Assembly: GCA_900541245.1 (NCBI GenBank)
Contig: UQIS01000006.1
Span: forward strand, 3,492-67,491
Direction of reading: 5' to 3'
Length of the DNA stretch: 64,000 bases
Source of the DNA: an uncultured Collinsella sp.
GTDB lineage: Bacteria > Actinomycetota > Coriobacteriia > Coriobacteriales > Coriobacteriaceae
The first letter of the stretch is position 1. Every line of letters starts with the position of its first letter. The notes below the pieces were generated by a model. It saw nothing but the letters and a program-made list of their open reading frames with translations. It was not told the DNA's origin and searched no databases. The position numbers were made by a program, and so were the translations under genes. Below are positions 41,501 through 50,154 of the stretch, piece after piece.

Positions 41501-43329
41501 TCGCGCATCTCGTGAAGCCCGAGCGTCCGATTCGCGTCGTTGACCAGTGGATGTACCACAGCCGCCTGTACGCCGTCGCCCGTTTTGTGACGATGCGCAA
41601 CGACCTTGACCTGATCCAGCTCAACTCTTTCGGCTGCGGCCTGGACGCTCTGACCACCGACCAGGTGCAGGAGATTCTGGAGGCCAGCGGCAAGATCTAC
41701 ACCGTGCTCAAGATCGACGAGGTGTCCAACCTGGGCGCCGCGCGCATCCGCATCCGCTCGCTCATGGCCGCGCTTAAGGACCAGGAGGCCGAGCGCTTGG
41801 CCGAGGCCACGGCCGCGGGCGAGGCCTACGAGCAGGGCGATGCCGCGCCGGTGGCGCCCTCCACGGACGCCCCCGCGTTCGCGAGCCGCAAGTACACGTT
41901 CGAGGCGCAGCGTGAGAGCGCATCGACCGCGTGGCCCAAGGTGCCCTTTACCGAGCAGATGCGCGAGGAGGGCTACACCATCCTGTGCCCGCAGATGGCG
42001 CCGATCCACTTTGACCTGGTCAAAGAGGTGTTCCGCGGTGCTGGCTACAACTTGGAGCTGCTGCCCTCGACTGACCACGATGCCGTCGAGGCCGGCTTGC
42101 GCTACGTGAACAACGACATCTGCTATCCGTCGATCCTGGTGACGGGCCAGATTATGGAGGCCATCGAGAGCGGTCGGTACGACCTGTCCAAGACGGCCGT
42201 GGTTATCAGCCAGACCGGCGGCGGCTGCCGTGCCACCAACTACATCGCGCTCATCCGCAAGGCACTGCGCGAGAGCGGCCACCCCGAGATCCCGGTGATT
42301 TCGCTTTCGGCCGTGGCGCTCGGCGAGGACAACCCCGGCTTTAAGATTACGCCGGCACTGCTCAAGCAGGCCGTGTACGCGGTGCTCTTTGGCGATGTGA
42401 TGATGCAGATGCTCTACCGCTGCCGCCCGTACGAGGCAACGCCCGGCGCCGCCAACGCGCTCTACGAGGAGTACATGGCGCGCGCCCGCAAGCTAGCGCC
42501 TAAGTTTAACCGCCACAACTACACCAAGCTGTGCCGCGAGGCCATCCGTGCGTTCGACACCATGCCGCTCGTGGGCGAGGGCACCAAGCCGCGCGTGGGC
42601 GTGGTCGGCGAGATTCTGGTCAAGTTCCATCCCACGGCCAACAACCACGTGGTCGATGTCATTGAGCGCGAGGGCTGCGAGGCTGTGGTGCCGGGCCTGC
42701 TCGACTTCTTCCTGTACTCCATGAGCAACGCCGAGCTGCAGAAGGATGAGCTGGGAAGCTCTGCTACCACGCGTGCGGGCATGCAGGCGCTCATCAAGCT
42801 CGTGGACTGGATGCGCACGCCGGTGGAGGAGATGCTCGAAAAGTCCCGCCGCTTTGAGGCGCCCGAGCGCATCGGCACCATGGCCGACAAGGCCCGCACG
42901 GTGCTTTCGGTGTGCAACAACATGGGCGAGGGCTGGTTGCTCACGGCCGAGATGCTCGACCTGATTGACCATGGCGCGCCCAACATTATCTGCACGCAGC
43001 CCTTCGCGTGCCTGCCCAATCACGTGGTGGGTAAGGCTGTGATCAAGGAGCTGCGCCGTCAGCACCCCGAGAGCAACATTGTCGCGGTGGACTACGACCC
43101 TGGCGCGTCCGAGGTCAACCAGCTCAACCGTATTAAGCTCATGATCAGCGTTGCCAAGGAAAACATGCGTGCCGGTAAGGGCTTTAAGCTCGAGAAGGTG
43201 GCGCCGCTCGCGATGGACGAGGTCACCGGCCAGATGCGTGCCCATGATGGCTGCGTGAGCTGTGGCTCGGTCGATGAGAGTGCTGTGGCGTCGGTCGCTG
43301 AGCGTCTGGGACGTGGCATTAAGAAGTAG
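38548..43329 (+). CDS. Giant 2-hydroxyacyl-CoA dehydratase activase-type fusion protein
   Basis: At 1593 residues the largest protein here. Residues 1-82 are an Ala/Glu/Lys-rich amphipathic extension. Then come two ASKHA ATPase domains of the BadF/BadG/HgdC family, starting at LHLGIDVGSTTVK (about 85-97) and GRVFIGIDAGSTTMK (about 398-412), with cluster-binding cysteines in GTCAGGTGAF and ACSSGCGSF. A cysteine motif RCGRCSNNC...NRCEKG (about 685-715) leads into the C-terminal DUF2229 and dehydratase-subunit-like halves (SESVCYPAKMSHGH, NNDICYPSILVTGQ). HgdC-type activases use ATP to fire electrons into 2-hydroxyacyl-CoA dehydratases. The substrate enzyme of this conserved fusion form is unknown. 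It follows the TetR gene in one operon. Confidence 0.88.
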   Translation: MSKLVEGIKDRMVAAAREAAPAVVDAAQKAATAAAEKVAEAVADAKNAAGETSVASEPATAAEPVAAGQAPEGAIFNPEAARGNLHLGIDVGSTTVKLAVLNDDNQIVYAKYQRHHTDVRACARDLFEGAAPVLPTAQMTCAITGSGGLLLSQWLDLEFVQEVIASKRAVETLIPATDVAIELGGEDAKIIYFDNGIEQRMNGTCAGGTGAFIDQMATLLHTDASGLNELAANATTIYPIASRCGVFAKTDVQPLLNEGARPEDVAASIFQAVVTQTISGLACGRPIRGNVAFLGGPLQYLSELRHRFYLTLNLDEEHRIVPQNAHLFVASGAAMAHESNKLSTFPQLIEAIDSLGDTQGAEVERLDPLFATDEDFAEFKTRHDQEVVPKGKLDGYTGRVFIGIDAGSTTMKAALVGEDGQLLHTWYGNNNGDILGTAKVIMADFYNHIPAGCTIGHVTTTGYGEALLIEALKADSGEIETVAHLRGAKAFLPGVEFILDIGGQDMKCLRVKDGVIEHIMLNEACSSGCGSFIESFAVSMNMDVRAFADAAIHAKAPVDLGSRCTVFMNSRVKQAQKEGATVGDIAAGLSYSVIKNALFKVIKLRDPKEIGSQVIVQGGTFMSDATLRAFEQLTGVHAVRPDIAGCMGAYGAALLARDRAGADGISTILSAEDIAHLTVTQKHVRCGRCSNNCQLTVNDFGGGRRFITGNRCEKGAGHKKQKTEAPNLFKKKNELLFNREILSPDEAPRGTVGIPRALNMYENYPFWHAFFTRLGFSVQLSDQSSKKTYQAGIESMPSESVCYPAKMSHGHVMNLIDRDVDFIWMPCVRWERKEDPTAGNCYNCPIVMSYPTALALNIDEIREQNIEFLYPFVPYHDKTELKRRLYQVLAVDRVADAEAGRGRVRGPKITRSEVDAAVNAAFEADARFHEDIQTMGEEALKWVEDHGGHGIVLAGRPYHNDPEINHALPELISSFGFAVFTEDSLAHLVKPERPIRVVDQWMYHSRLYAVARFVTMRNDLDLIQLNSFGCGLDALTTDQVQEILEASGKIYTVLKIDEVSNLGAARIRIRSLMAALKDQEAERLAEATAAGEAYEQGDAAPVAPSTDAPAFASRKYTFEAQRESASTAWPKVPFTEQMREEGYTILCPQMAPIHFDLVKEVFRGAGYNLELLPSTDHDAVEAGLRYVNNDICYPSILVTGQIMEAIESGRYDLSKTAVVISQTGGGCRATNYIALIRKALRESGHPEIPVISLSAVALGEDNPGFKITPALLKQAVYAVLFGDVMMQMLYRCRPYEATPGAANALYEEYMARARKLAPKFNRHNYTKLCREAIRAFDTMPLVGEGTKPRVGVVGEILVKFHPTANNHVVDVIEREGCEAVVPGLLDFFLYSMSNAELQKDELGSSATTRAGMQALIKLVDWMRTPVEEMLEKSRRFEAPERIGTMADKARTVLSVCNNMGEGWLLTAEMLDLIDHGAPNIICTQPFACLPNHVVGKAVIKELRRQHPESNIVAVDYDPGASEVNQLNRIKLMISVAKENMRAGKGFKLEKVAPLAMDEVTGQMRAHDGCVSCGSVDESAVASVAERLGRGIKK

Positions 43330-43357
43330 CTTGCCTGCTATGGGCTAGATATGAGAC

Positions 43358-43393
43358 AAACGGGTGGTAGCCGGCAGGCCGCCACCCGTTTTT
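43358..43393 (+). terminator. Rho-independent terminator of the activase operon
   Basis: AAACGGGTGG (43358-43367) pairs perfectly with CCACCCGTTT (43382-43391), followed by TTT. Confidence 0.9.
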
Positions 43394-43448
43394 GCTGGAC
43401 ATATGTTGTGTAAATCGCTTTGTCGTAGCCTTCCGTGCACTCAAATTT

Positions 43449-43573
43449 CGGAAGTATGCGGCAAAATCTGAATAGGCCGAGCACATCGGATATGTCCAAG
43501 CCCTGTACCTGCGGTTTTATTGGCGAAAAACCGGGGTGTGCTCAAGGGTTCCGGAATTTGCCGCATACTTCCG
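43449..43573. repeat. 125-bp palindromic element, CCTGCGGTTTT-core family
   Basis: Outer perfect 17-bp arms CGGAAGTATGCGGCAAA (43449-43465) with 43557-43573; inner GAGCACA (43479-43485) with TGTGCTC (43537-43543); core CCTGCGGTTTTATT with a small CGGTTTT/AAAACCG hairpin. It fills the 415-bp gap 43330-43744 together with the terminator. Confidence 0.8.
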
Positions 43574-43744
43574 CAAACGACGTCTCGGTGGCACAAAAAA
43601 TCGCCCTCGGAACCCTGAGATAATGAACAGATGTAGCCGTTCGCCGCAAATTACCGTCCGTTTATAGAACCCACCCCCAGCGCGCGTCCTCCTTACGGTT
43701 GAATAAATACACATCTATGGAATTACGTAAGAGAGGACCGTCCC

Positions 43745-44704
43745 ATGAGCTACAAGACCGTTTGTGTTGCCGGCGGCGGCGTGTTGGGAAGCCAGATTGC
43801 CTTTCAGGCTGCCTACTGCGGCTTTGATGTAACGATTTGGCTGCGCAGCGAGGGCAGCATCGGCCGCACCCAGCCCAAGATCGATCATGTGCGCGAGGAG
43901 TACATCGCGGCAATCGAGGGCATGGCGGACGGTACGGGCGAGTGGTGTGCCGGTATCGCCGATAGCGACCAGACCTTCGACAGGGAGGCGGCGCTCGCCG
44001 CCGTTGAGCGTGCCTACTCCACACTCAAGCTGGAGCTCGACCTCGCCAAGGCCGTTGCCGACGCCGACTTGGTCATCGAGTCTATGGCCGAGGACACACA
44101 GGCAAAGATCGACTTCTACAAGAAGCTCGCCCCGGTTCTGCCGCAAAAGACCGTCATCGTGACGAACTCCTCTACGCTGCTGCCGAGCACCTTTGCCAAG
44201 TACACTGGTCGCCCCGAGAAGTACCTGTCGCTGCACTTTGCCAACTCCATCTGGAAGAACAACATGACCGAGGTCATGGCCCAGAGCCAAACTGACAAGC
44301 GCTATTTCGACGAGCTCGTCGACTTCGCCAACGACATTCGCATGCTGGCACTTCCCGTCAACAAGGAAAAGAACGGTTACCTGCTCAACTCTATGCTGGT
44401 GCCGTGGCTGCTCTCGGGCCTTGACCTGTATGTCTCGGGCGTGAGCGACCCCAAGAGTATCGACCTCGCATGGACGCGCGGCACTGGCGCCCCCAAGGGC
44501 CCGTTCCGCGTATTCGACACGGTGGGTATCCAGACGGCCTACAACATCGTCATGCAGTATCAGAAGGTCCCGGGCCTGGTGAGCCCGCTGCTCAAGAAGA
44601 TGATGATGCCCTACAACTTTAAGGCCATGGCCTCCGTCCTCAAGAAAATGCTCGACGAAGGTAAGCTGGGCGAAAGCTCGGGCGAGGGCTTCTTCAAGTA
44701 CTAA
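43745..44704 (+). CDS. 3-hydroxyacyl-CoA dehydrogenase
   Basis: NAD-dependent oxidation of 3-hydroxyacyl-CoA, 319 residues, close to the length of 3-hydroxybutyryl-CoA dehydrogenase (about 280-315). The Rossmann glycine motif is VAGGGVLGSQIAF (8-20), the acidic NAD-ribose position follows in VTIWLR, and the catalytic His lies in LSLHFANSIWKNN, with the family's SSTLLPS. GVSDPKSIDLAWTRGTGAPKGPF is the C-terminal dimer domain. HFANSIWKNN replaces the usual HFFNPVPxM, so the substrate may not be a standard fatty acyl-CoA. AGAGAGGAC precedes the ATG. Confidence 0.88.
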   Translation: MSYKTVCVAGGGVLGSQIAFQAAYCGFDVTIWLRSEGSIGRTQPKIDHVREEYIAAIEGMADGTGEWCAGIADSDQTFDREAALAAVERAYSTLKLELDLAKAVADADLVIESMAEDTQAKIDFYKKLAPVLPQKTVIVTNSSTLLPSTFAKYTGRPEKYLSLHFANSIWKNNMTEVMAQSQTDKRYFDELVDFANDIRMLALPVNKEKNGYLLNSMLVPWLLSGLDLYVSGVSDPKSIDLAWTRGTGAPKGPFRVFDTVGIQTAYNIVMQYQKVPGLVSPLLKKMMMPYNFKAMASVLKKMLDEGKLGESSGEGFFKY

Positions 44705-44744
44705 AAAATGATCCCTCGGGGACGGAGGAAAACGGATCATTTTT
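44704..44744. repeat. GGGGACGG-loop hairpin, type E
   Basis: AAAAATGATCC (44704-44714) pairs perfectly with GGATCATTTTT (44734-44744) around CTCGGGGACGGAGGAAAAC. It overlaps the dehydrogenase stop codon, as types A and C overlap other stop codons. Confidence 0.85.
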
Positions 44745-44760
44745 GGTCGCCAGCAGTGAG

Positions 44761-45263
44761 AAGATGGACCCAGAAATAGAAAGGAGTGGCAATGGGCCGG
44801 CTCGGGCTTTGAGGACAAGTTACTGCAGGCCCAGGGCGATTTTTCGCTCAACGCGGGTCAGCACAGCGTGACGTATCTGCCGAGTTTTGACACGGCAACG
44901 ACTGGTCGCTACCAGGTGCTGCTGTACGACAACAACTTTGGTGCGGCCGAAAGCTATCCCAAGTTCGACTGGGGTCAGCTGGGCGCCGCGGTGGTGACCG
45001 ACTATAACAAGGGCACGCATTCGTTTGGGCGCATCTTTACGGTGGACGAGACCGCGCGCACCTACGAGCTTGTGGACCAGATCGCCGTGCTGTTTTCGGG
45101 CTATGTGAGCAGTGCGCAGCGCGTCGGCGATTCGAATAGTATGCTCGTGGCATCGGGCCAGGCCAAGACCTTTACCGAGTACGACCGGTACGGTCGTCCC
45201 ATCGCCACCTACGAGATGGAAGCCGAGAAGTACATCTATCGCGTGTACAAGTACGAGCTGTAG
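44761..45263 (+). pseudogene. Arylsulfotransferase remnant, C-terminal fragment
   Basis: The open frame from 44761 lacks an in-frame ATG and encodes only about 165 residues ending in the C-terminal blades of an arylsulfate sulfotransferase: LNAGQHSVTYLP, TGRYQVLLYDNNFG, GTHSFGRIFTVDETARTYELVDQ, SSAQRVGDSNSMLVASG, YRVYKYEL. Full proteins have 500-600 residues. AAAGGAG and an ATG (44792) stand at the junction, but that ATG is out of frame and stops after six codons. This looks like an internal deletion that joined the start signals of the old gene to its 3' end. A GTG at 44868 could still start a 131-residue piece, but without the catalytic His region. Confidence 0.6.
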
Positions 45264-45277
45264 AGCCGCGCTCTGCA

Positions 45278-46417
45278 TCACTTCACGTCAAATTCCACGC
45301 GATCGAGCTCGGGCACATTGAGGTCGATGAGCTTGCGGGCGATGTGACGGTCGTGTGCCCCAAGCGCCTCGCCTGTCGTCACATGGGCGACAATCTCGTG
45401 CTCGACGATGCCCTCCTCCTCGCCTTCGGTAGCCGAGGTCTCGACAGCGACGGTGTAGTCCTTAAAGCCTGGCAGCACCGCCGCAAGCTCGCGCGTGGTT
45501 TCGGTGACGCCGTAGCCGTCCTGCACGCCGGCCTGCGCCGAGCCAATGGAACCCGCCGTCATAACGATGCAGGGGATGGCAAAGATTACCGTGCCCACGA
45601 TGATGCGGCGGCGCACCTTGCGCGATAGCTCGTCGACCTCGGCATTTTCCTCGGCAGTCACAATACCGTCGCCGTTGAGGTCGCGCTTGAGCGGCACGCG
45701 CAAAAGAAGCAGAACGGCTTCGGCCGCGAGTGCGATAAAGACCACGTTGATGCCAAACTCGTAAAGCGCCGAGAGAAACAGTGACCCGCTTGCGATGGCG
45801 ATGCCATAGCCCGCCGCACACAGGGGCGGCATGAGCGCGGTCGCCACGGCCACGCCGGCGATGAGCGTGGCGGGTTCCTGGTCGCGCGAGTTGCCCAGGC
45901 CACCCGCAAAGCCGCCCGCAAGTGCGACGGCAAGGTCCCACACAGTCGGTGTCGAATTGTCGATGATGGCGGCCGTGGTGGTGCCAAGGGGCGAGAGCTT
46001 AAAATACAGCGTGGACGTGATTAGACAAAAAGCCATCTGCAGCACGAGGCCGGCGACGGCCTCGACGGCAATCTCGCGGTCGAGCGTGGCGATGCCGTAT
46101 GCCATGGCAAGGACCGAGCCCATGAGCGGACAGATGAGCATGGCGCCCACGATGGCAATGTCCGAGTCGATATCGAGGCCGATGCTCGCGATGAGCATGG
46201 CGATGATGAGGATGCACAGGTGAGAGCCGGTCAGCCGCGCCCCGTTTACAAAGCGCTTGCGAATCACGTGGTAGGGCGCGCGACCCTCGCGAATGTTGAA
46301 TGCCTGCTTTAGAAAGCGGCTTGCGTTCTCCATGGCCTCGCTGTGGGCGGGGCGGATGCCATGGCGCCGATGATGGCGCTCGCGCAGTCGCTTGAGCTGT
46401 TGTTTGTCGAGTTCCAT
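45278..46417 (-). CDS. DUF389 membrane protein
   Basis: A 379-residue membrane protein of the DUF389/TIGR00341 family. A charged N-terminus is followed by about six helices with the conserved LDIDSDIAIVGAMLICPLMGSVLAM, a glycine-rich GGFAGGLGNSRDQEPATLIAGVAVATALMPPLCAAGYGIA, and FINVVF-type helices; the C-terminal 90 residues form an outside domain. Members are suspected transporters or sensors without a proven substrate. The ATG at 46417 is chosen for the GAGGTGG upstream; a GTG lies 6 nt further. It converges on the arylsulfotransferase fragment. Confidence 0.87.
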   Translation of the reverse strand: MELDKQQLKRLRERHHRRHGIRPAHSEAMENASRFLKQAFNIREGRAPYHVIRKRFVNGARLTGSHLCILIIAMLIASIGLDIDSDIAIVGAMLICPLMGSVLAMAYGIATLDREIAVEAVAGLVLQMAFCLITSTLYFKLSPLGTTTAAIIDNSTPTVWDLAVALAGGFAGGLGNSRDQEPATLIAGVAVATALMPPLCAAGYGIAIASGSLFLSALYEFGINVVFIALAAEAVLLLLRVPLKRDLNGDGIVTAEENAEVDELSRKVRRRIIVGTVIFAIPCIVMTAGSIGSAQAGVQDGYGVTETTRELAAVLPGFKDYTVAVETSATEGEEEGIVEHEIVAHVTTGEALGAHDRHIARKLIDLNVPELDRVEFDVK

Positions 46418-46573
46418 GTCCACCTCGTATTGCCACAGGAACGCGGGTGCGTTCGCAGCATGTACTCTACACCGTGGCGCCCGTGGCGGTCATCTTGACA
46501 TGGAACTTAGGCGAGCAGGCAAAGGAAGACACGCCACATACGAGTACTGCCGAGGGTTTCGGCAGATACAAAA

Positions 46574-46606
46574 AGCGCGGGGCCGGATGGTCTCCGACCC
46601 CGCGCT
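46574..46606 (-). terminator. Terminator of the OPT transporter gene
   Basis: AGCGCGGGG (46574-46582) pairs with CCCCGCGCT (46598-46606), with an inner CGGA/TCCG pair; on the minus strand TTTTTGTAT follows. Confidence 0.87.
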
Positions 46607-46631
46607 CTGCACGGGTGCGTTGTTGTTTGGT

Positions 46632-48335
46632 TTAGCCCAGCAGGCTCAGGCCAACAGAGATAAACGCCAGGATAACGCCGACGATAGACTCGCCGCCCAG
46701 CAGGCCGCTGGCGACAACCAGGCCCTGTTCCTGGAAGGCGGCGTCCTTGGCAGCCCTCTCCTCGTCCGAAAGACCGGCCTCGGCGTCGCGGTGAGCGGCC
46801 CACTTGTCGTAGGCGAGCTTAACGCAGGAGCCCAGGAAGGCCGTGAGCGACATGTAGAACGGCAGGTACACGCCCAGGCCGATCATCATGGCCGGAATGC
46901 CGAGCCAGTACATGACGATGCCGGCGATAAAGCCGCCTGCGAACCACGGCACGCTCGGGATGCCCGAGACCATGGTGGCGACGACGCTTGCCTGCGCGGC
47001 CACAAAGCTTTTGTCGGGGCCGAAGGCGTCCGGACCATAGGCGGTGACGAGCGCGACCATGACGGCTGCGGCGACCAGGGCGCCCACGATGCCGCCGATG
47101 GCCTGGCCGACCCACTGTGCGCGCGGATTGGTGCCCAGCACGGCGCCGGCCTTAAAGTCGTTCATGACGTCGCCCGCAAGGCCGCATGCCACGGCCACGA
47201 TGCCGGCGATAAAGAACAGCTTGACCTGAGCGAGCTGCGCGAAGGCGGCAACGATGAGCATGACGATGAGGCCGAAGATCTCCATGGGGTCGATGCCCGT
47301 CTGGCCGCAGCTCTGCGCGCTCATGATGGTGGTGACAAAGGTGAACAGCGTGACGATGACGGCCGGAACGGGGCCAAGGTCGAGCACGATGGCGATGATC
47401 ACGGCGATGGCGGCAGCGCCCAGGCCGATGATGCCGGCGTCGAGCTTAAGGGAGCCCGAGATGAGCGACTGCTCGTCGGTGTCGGTGGAGCTGTCGGCGG
47501 CGAGGCCGCGGACGATACCGGCGACCTGCGGCAGGATGTCCTTGAGGACGACGGCGACGCCAAAGCCCATCATGAGGCCCATACCCAGGGACTTAACAAT
47601 GCCCTGTGCGGTCATAACGTCAAACAGACCGGCAGCGGTGCCGCCGACGATGATGCCAAAATTGCCCAGCAGCGCGCCGGCAAACCAGAAAGCGACCGGG
47701 GCGAAGCCCACGAGGAAGCCGACGGAGAGCAGCATGGGCGAGTTATAGATGGCAAAGGTCACGCCGGGGATATTGAGCGTGCACAGCATGCTGGGCACCA
47801 CGCCCAGGGCGTCGCGAAGCACACTGTAGATGCCTGCGATGGCCATGGAGCCAAAGAGCTGCTTGCCGGTCTTGCCGCCGGCCTCGGTTGCGCGCAGGGT
47901 CTGAGCTGCGGCGTTGCCGGTGGGGAATTCAAGCGCGGCGTCCACGATAAAGTGACGGTGGATGAGTGCCGTGGCCAGCAGGCCCAGGATAGTGCCGGCG
48001 AGTGCCACGATAAACATGTCGAGCCAGCTGATCTGGTCGGCATAGCCCAGCATCCAGGCGCCCGGGATGGTAAACGCCAGACCGCCGGCGACCATGGCGC
48101 CTGCGGACATGATGGTGTGGGTGACGTTTGCCTCGTTGAGGCTGGCGTTGCCCATGAGCTTAAGGAAGAACAGTGAAATGACGGCAGCGAAGACGATCGG
48201 CCAGGGGAGGGCGCCCATCTTGAGGGCGGTATAGGCCGAGCTTGCTGTGATGATCACGCAACCAAGGACGCCGATGACGACGCCGCGCAGCGTGAGTTGC
48301 CCGCGCATCGAAGCGCGGTTCGAGGGATTGCTCAT
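46632..48335 (-). CDS. OPT-family oligopeptide transporter
   Basis: A 567-residue membrane protein with about 14 helices. Family marks include ITASSAYTALKMGALPWPIVFAAVISLF, NVTHTIMSAGAMVAGGLAFTIPGAWML, FPTGNAAAQTLRA, GDVMNDFKAGAVLGTNPRAQWVGQAIGG and the C-terminal GLVVASGLLGGESIVGVI. OPT proteins import peptides or metal-siderophore complexes by proton coupling. It is a single gene with its own terminator. Peptide uptake would match the aminopeptidases and amidohydrolases found elsewhere in the window. Confidence 0.92.
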   Translation of the reverse strand: MSNPSNRASMRGQLTLRGVVIGVLGCVIITASSAYTALKMGALPWPIVFAAVISLFFLKLMGNASLNEANVTHTIMSAGAMVAGGLAFTIPGAWMLGYADQISWLDMFIVALAGTILGLLATALIHRHFIVDAALEFPTGNAAAQTLRATEAGGKTGKQLFGSMAIAGIYSVLRDALGVVPSMLCTLNIPGVTFAIYNSPMLLSVGFLVGFAPVAFWFAGALLGNFGIIVGGTAAGLFDVMTAQGIVKSLGMGLMMGFGVAVVLKDILPQVAGIVRGLAADSSTDTDEQSLISGSLKLDAGIIGLGAAAIAVIIAIVLDLGPVPAVIVTLFTFVTTIMSAQSCGQTGIDPMEIFGLIVMLIVAAFAQLAQVKLFFIAGIVAVACGLAGDVMNDFKAGAVLGTNPRAQWVGQAIGGIVGALVAAAVMVALVTAYGPDAFGPDKSFVAAQASVVATMVSGIPSVPWFAGGFIAGIVMYWLGIPAMMIGLGVYLPFYMSLTAFLGSCVKLAYDKWAAHRDAEAGLSDEERAAKDAAFQEQGLVVASGLLGGESIVGVILAFISVGLSLLG

Positions 48336-48527
48336 ATAGAACTCCTTTGCGTATATCCGCTTCCCCCGGGAGCGCCGTTACGGATACGGCGCGGGAAGTC
48401 GGGTTACCAAGGGCCGCCGCGTGAGCTCGCAAACGACCGCGCACCAGTATAGCCGCAAGCTAGTCATTTTGGGATGACTGGTTTAGGTAGGCGATATACT
48501 GCTGGGCAGACGAAAGGAGCGTCGACG

Positions 48528-49379
48528 ATGCTTAATGGGTGCACATATATATTGACGGTCGACGTGGGCAACACGTTCATTCGCTTTGGCCTGTTTGCCG
48601 AGGATTCGGCCGCGGCACAGGAATGCCCGCTTGCGACGTGCGAGATCACCACGCCGTCGAGCATCACAGCAGACGAGGCACGCATGCGTCTCGTGCAGGT
48701 CATGGCCGCACTGGCGGCCGATGCGGGCATGCCGGGTGCGCTTGTGCCCGCGGCTGCTGTGCTGAGCTGCGTGGTCCCGGCGCTCGAGCGCCCGTGGAAG
48801 GCGGCACTTTCCCGTACCTGCACGGGGCGCGTGCTCACGGTGGGGCCGGGCCTCAAGACCGGCATACCCGTGCACTACGATGACCCGGCCGAGATCGGTC
48901 CCGACCGCATCGCCGACGCCGTGGCGGCCCGCGCCGTCTACGGCTCGCCGTGCATCGTGATCGACCTGGGCACGACGACCAATATCGAGGTCATCGACGC
49001 GCACGGTACCTTTGTCGGCGGCGTTATCGCGCCAGGCCTGGCCCTCGGCGCCCGTTCGCTTTCGGCGGCAGCAGCGCGCCTGCCGCAGGTTGAGCCCTCG
49101 GCGCCGACACACGTCATCGGCCGCAACACGCGTGAGGCCATGCGCTCGGGCGTGGTTCTGGGCGAGGTGGCCCGCATCGACGGCATGCTCGACATGGTGC
49201 TTGCCGAGATGCGCGCGACCAAGGCCGCGGGGGAGGGCGATGTGCCCATCGTCATTACCGGCGACGATGCCAAGGCGCTTGCGGCGCTGGTCGGTCACAG
49301 TCTGACGGTCGACGACGCGCTGACGCTGCGGGGCCTCGCCGAGCTCTACCACATCAACCAAAAGCCCCGCCGCGCGTAG
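48528..49379 (+). CDS. coaX: Type III pantothenate kinase
   Basis: First step of coenzyme A synthesis from pantothenate, using ATP and a monovalent cation. In 283 residues of ASKHA fold, the phosphate-1 motif is LTVDVGNTFIRFG with catalytic Asp, the adenosine/pantothenate motif GPDRIADAVAARA, and phosphate-2 IVIDLGTTTNIEVID followed by GGVIAPGLALGARSL. The ATG at 48528 is set by GAAAGGAG; the longer frame from 48474 covers the TATACT promoter region. Type III kinases resist CoA feedback. It is followed by the dCMP deaminase gene after 80 nt. Confidence 0.94.
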   Translation: MLNGCTYILTVDVGNTFIRFGLFAEDSAAAQECPLATCEITTPSSITADEARMRLVQVMAALAADAGMPGALVPAAAVLSCVVPALERPWKAALSRTCTGRVLTVGPGLKTGIPVHYDDPAEIGPDRIADAVAARAVYGSPCIVIDLGTTTNIEVIDAHGTFVGGVIAPGLALGARSLSAAAARLPQVEPSAPTHVIGRNTREAMRSGVVLGEVARIDGMLDMVLAEMRATKAAGEGDVPIVITGDDAKALAALVGHSLTVDDALTLRGLAELYHINQKPRRA

Positions 49380-49459
49380 CGATGGGGCGGTGGGATAAGC
49401 GCCCCTACCTTTCACCTGCTACAATGGGTCAAACTATTGCGATTTCGGAGGTGTCTGGT

Positions 49460-49984
49460 ATGTCGGACGATCTTCATCAAACTGCGTCGGGCAAGCGCCG
49501 CGACGTTATTAGCTGGGATGAGTTCTTTATGAGCGTGGCCATCGCCGCGCAGCGCCGCAGTAAGGACCCCAACACGCAGGTGGGCGCGTGCATCGCCAAC
49601 ACCAACCACCGCATCCTTTCGGTGGGCTACAACGGTACGCCCTCGGCACTCAACGATGACTTTTTCCCGTGGGGCACGAGCGATGACCCGTTGCAGGACA
49701 AGCACAACTACGTGGTGCATGCCGAGGCAAACGCCGTGCTCAACTACCGCGGCTCGCTCAAAGACCTTGAGGGTTCCACGGTCTACGTCACGCTGTTCCC
49801 GTGCCACGACTGCGCCAAGATCCTGGCGCAGGTGGGCGTGGGCGAGGTCGTCTACCTGGACAACAAGTATGCCGACACCGATGACGGCCGTATCAGCCGC
49901 CGCATTCTCGACTCCTGCGGCATCAGCTACCGCCAGGTCATCGTCGATGTCCAGATTGGTACCGGGGGACAGGCTCAGCAGTAG
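49460..49984 (+). CDS. Deoxycytidylate deaminase
   Basis: Zinc-dependent conversion of dCMP to dUMP for thymidylate synthesis, 174 residues. The zinc site is HAEANAVLN (His and catalytic Glu) with PCHDC; substrate motifs SKDPNTQVGACI and GYNGTPSALNDDFFPWG are typical of dCMP rather than cytidine deaminases. The ATG at 49460 follows GGAGGTG; a TACAAT -10 box at 49420-49425 lies in the longer open frame, which argues against the earlier start at 49382. Confidence 0.93.
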   Translation: MSDDLHQTASGKRRDVISWDEFFMSVAIAAQRRSKDPNTQVGACIANTNHRILSVGYNGTPSALNDDFFPWGTSDDPLQDKHNYVVHAEANAVLNYRGSLKDLEGSTVYVTLFPCHDCAKILAQVGVGEVVYLDNKYADTDDGRISRRILDSCGISYRQVIVDVQIGTGGQAQQ

Positions 49985-50154
49985 CGCGTGCCAACGCCAG
50001 CTGGCGGCAAAACAGCCAAAAGAGCCCCGTCCCAAATTGACTACTCGTGAAAGTCGCGTCTGCGCGCATGGACGGCTCGTGAGCGGGTACATGGCTGTAG
50101 TAACATAGCTTCTGTCCGCGGGCGTGCCCGCGTTGTTGTGAGAAAGGAGCCCCT

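Noticed and set aside
40072..42282. 736-codon minus-strand open frame
   Set aside because: Lies entirely antisense to the activase fusion gene and has no recognisable domain.
46392..48176. 594-codon plus-strand open frame
   Set aside because: Its translation is His/Asp/Gly-rich low-complexity sequence and it is antisense to the OPT transporter, whose motifs are intact.
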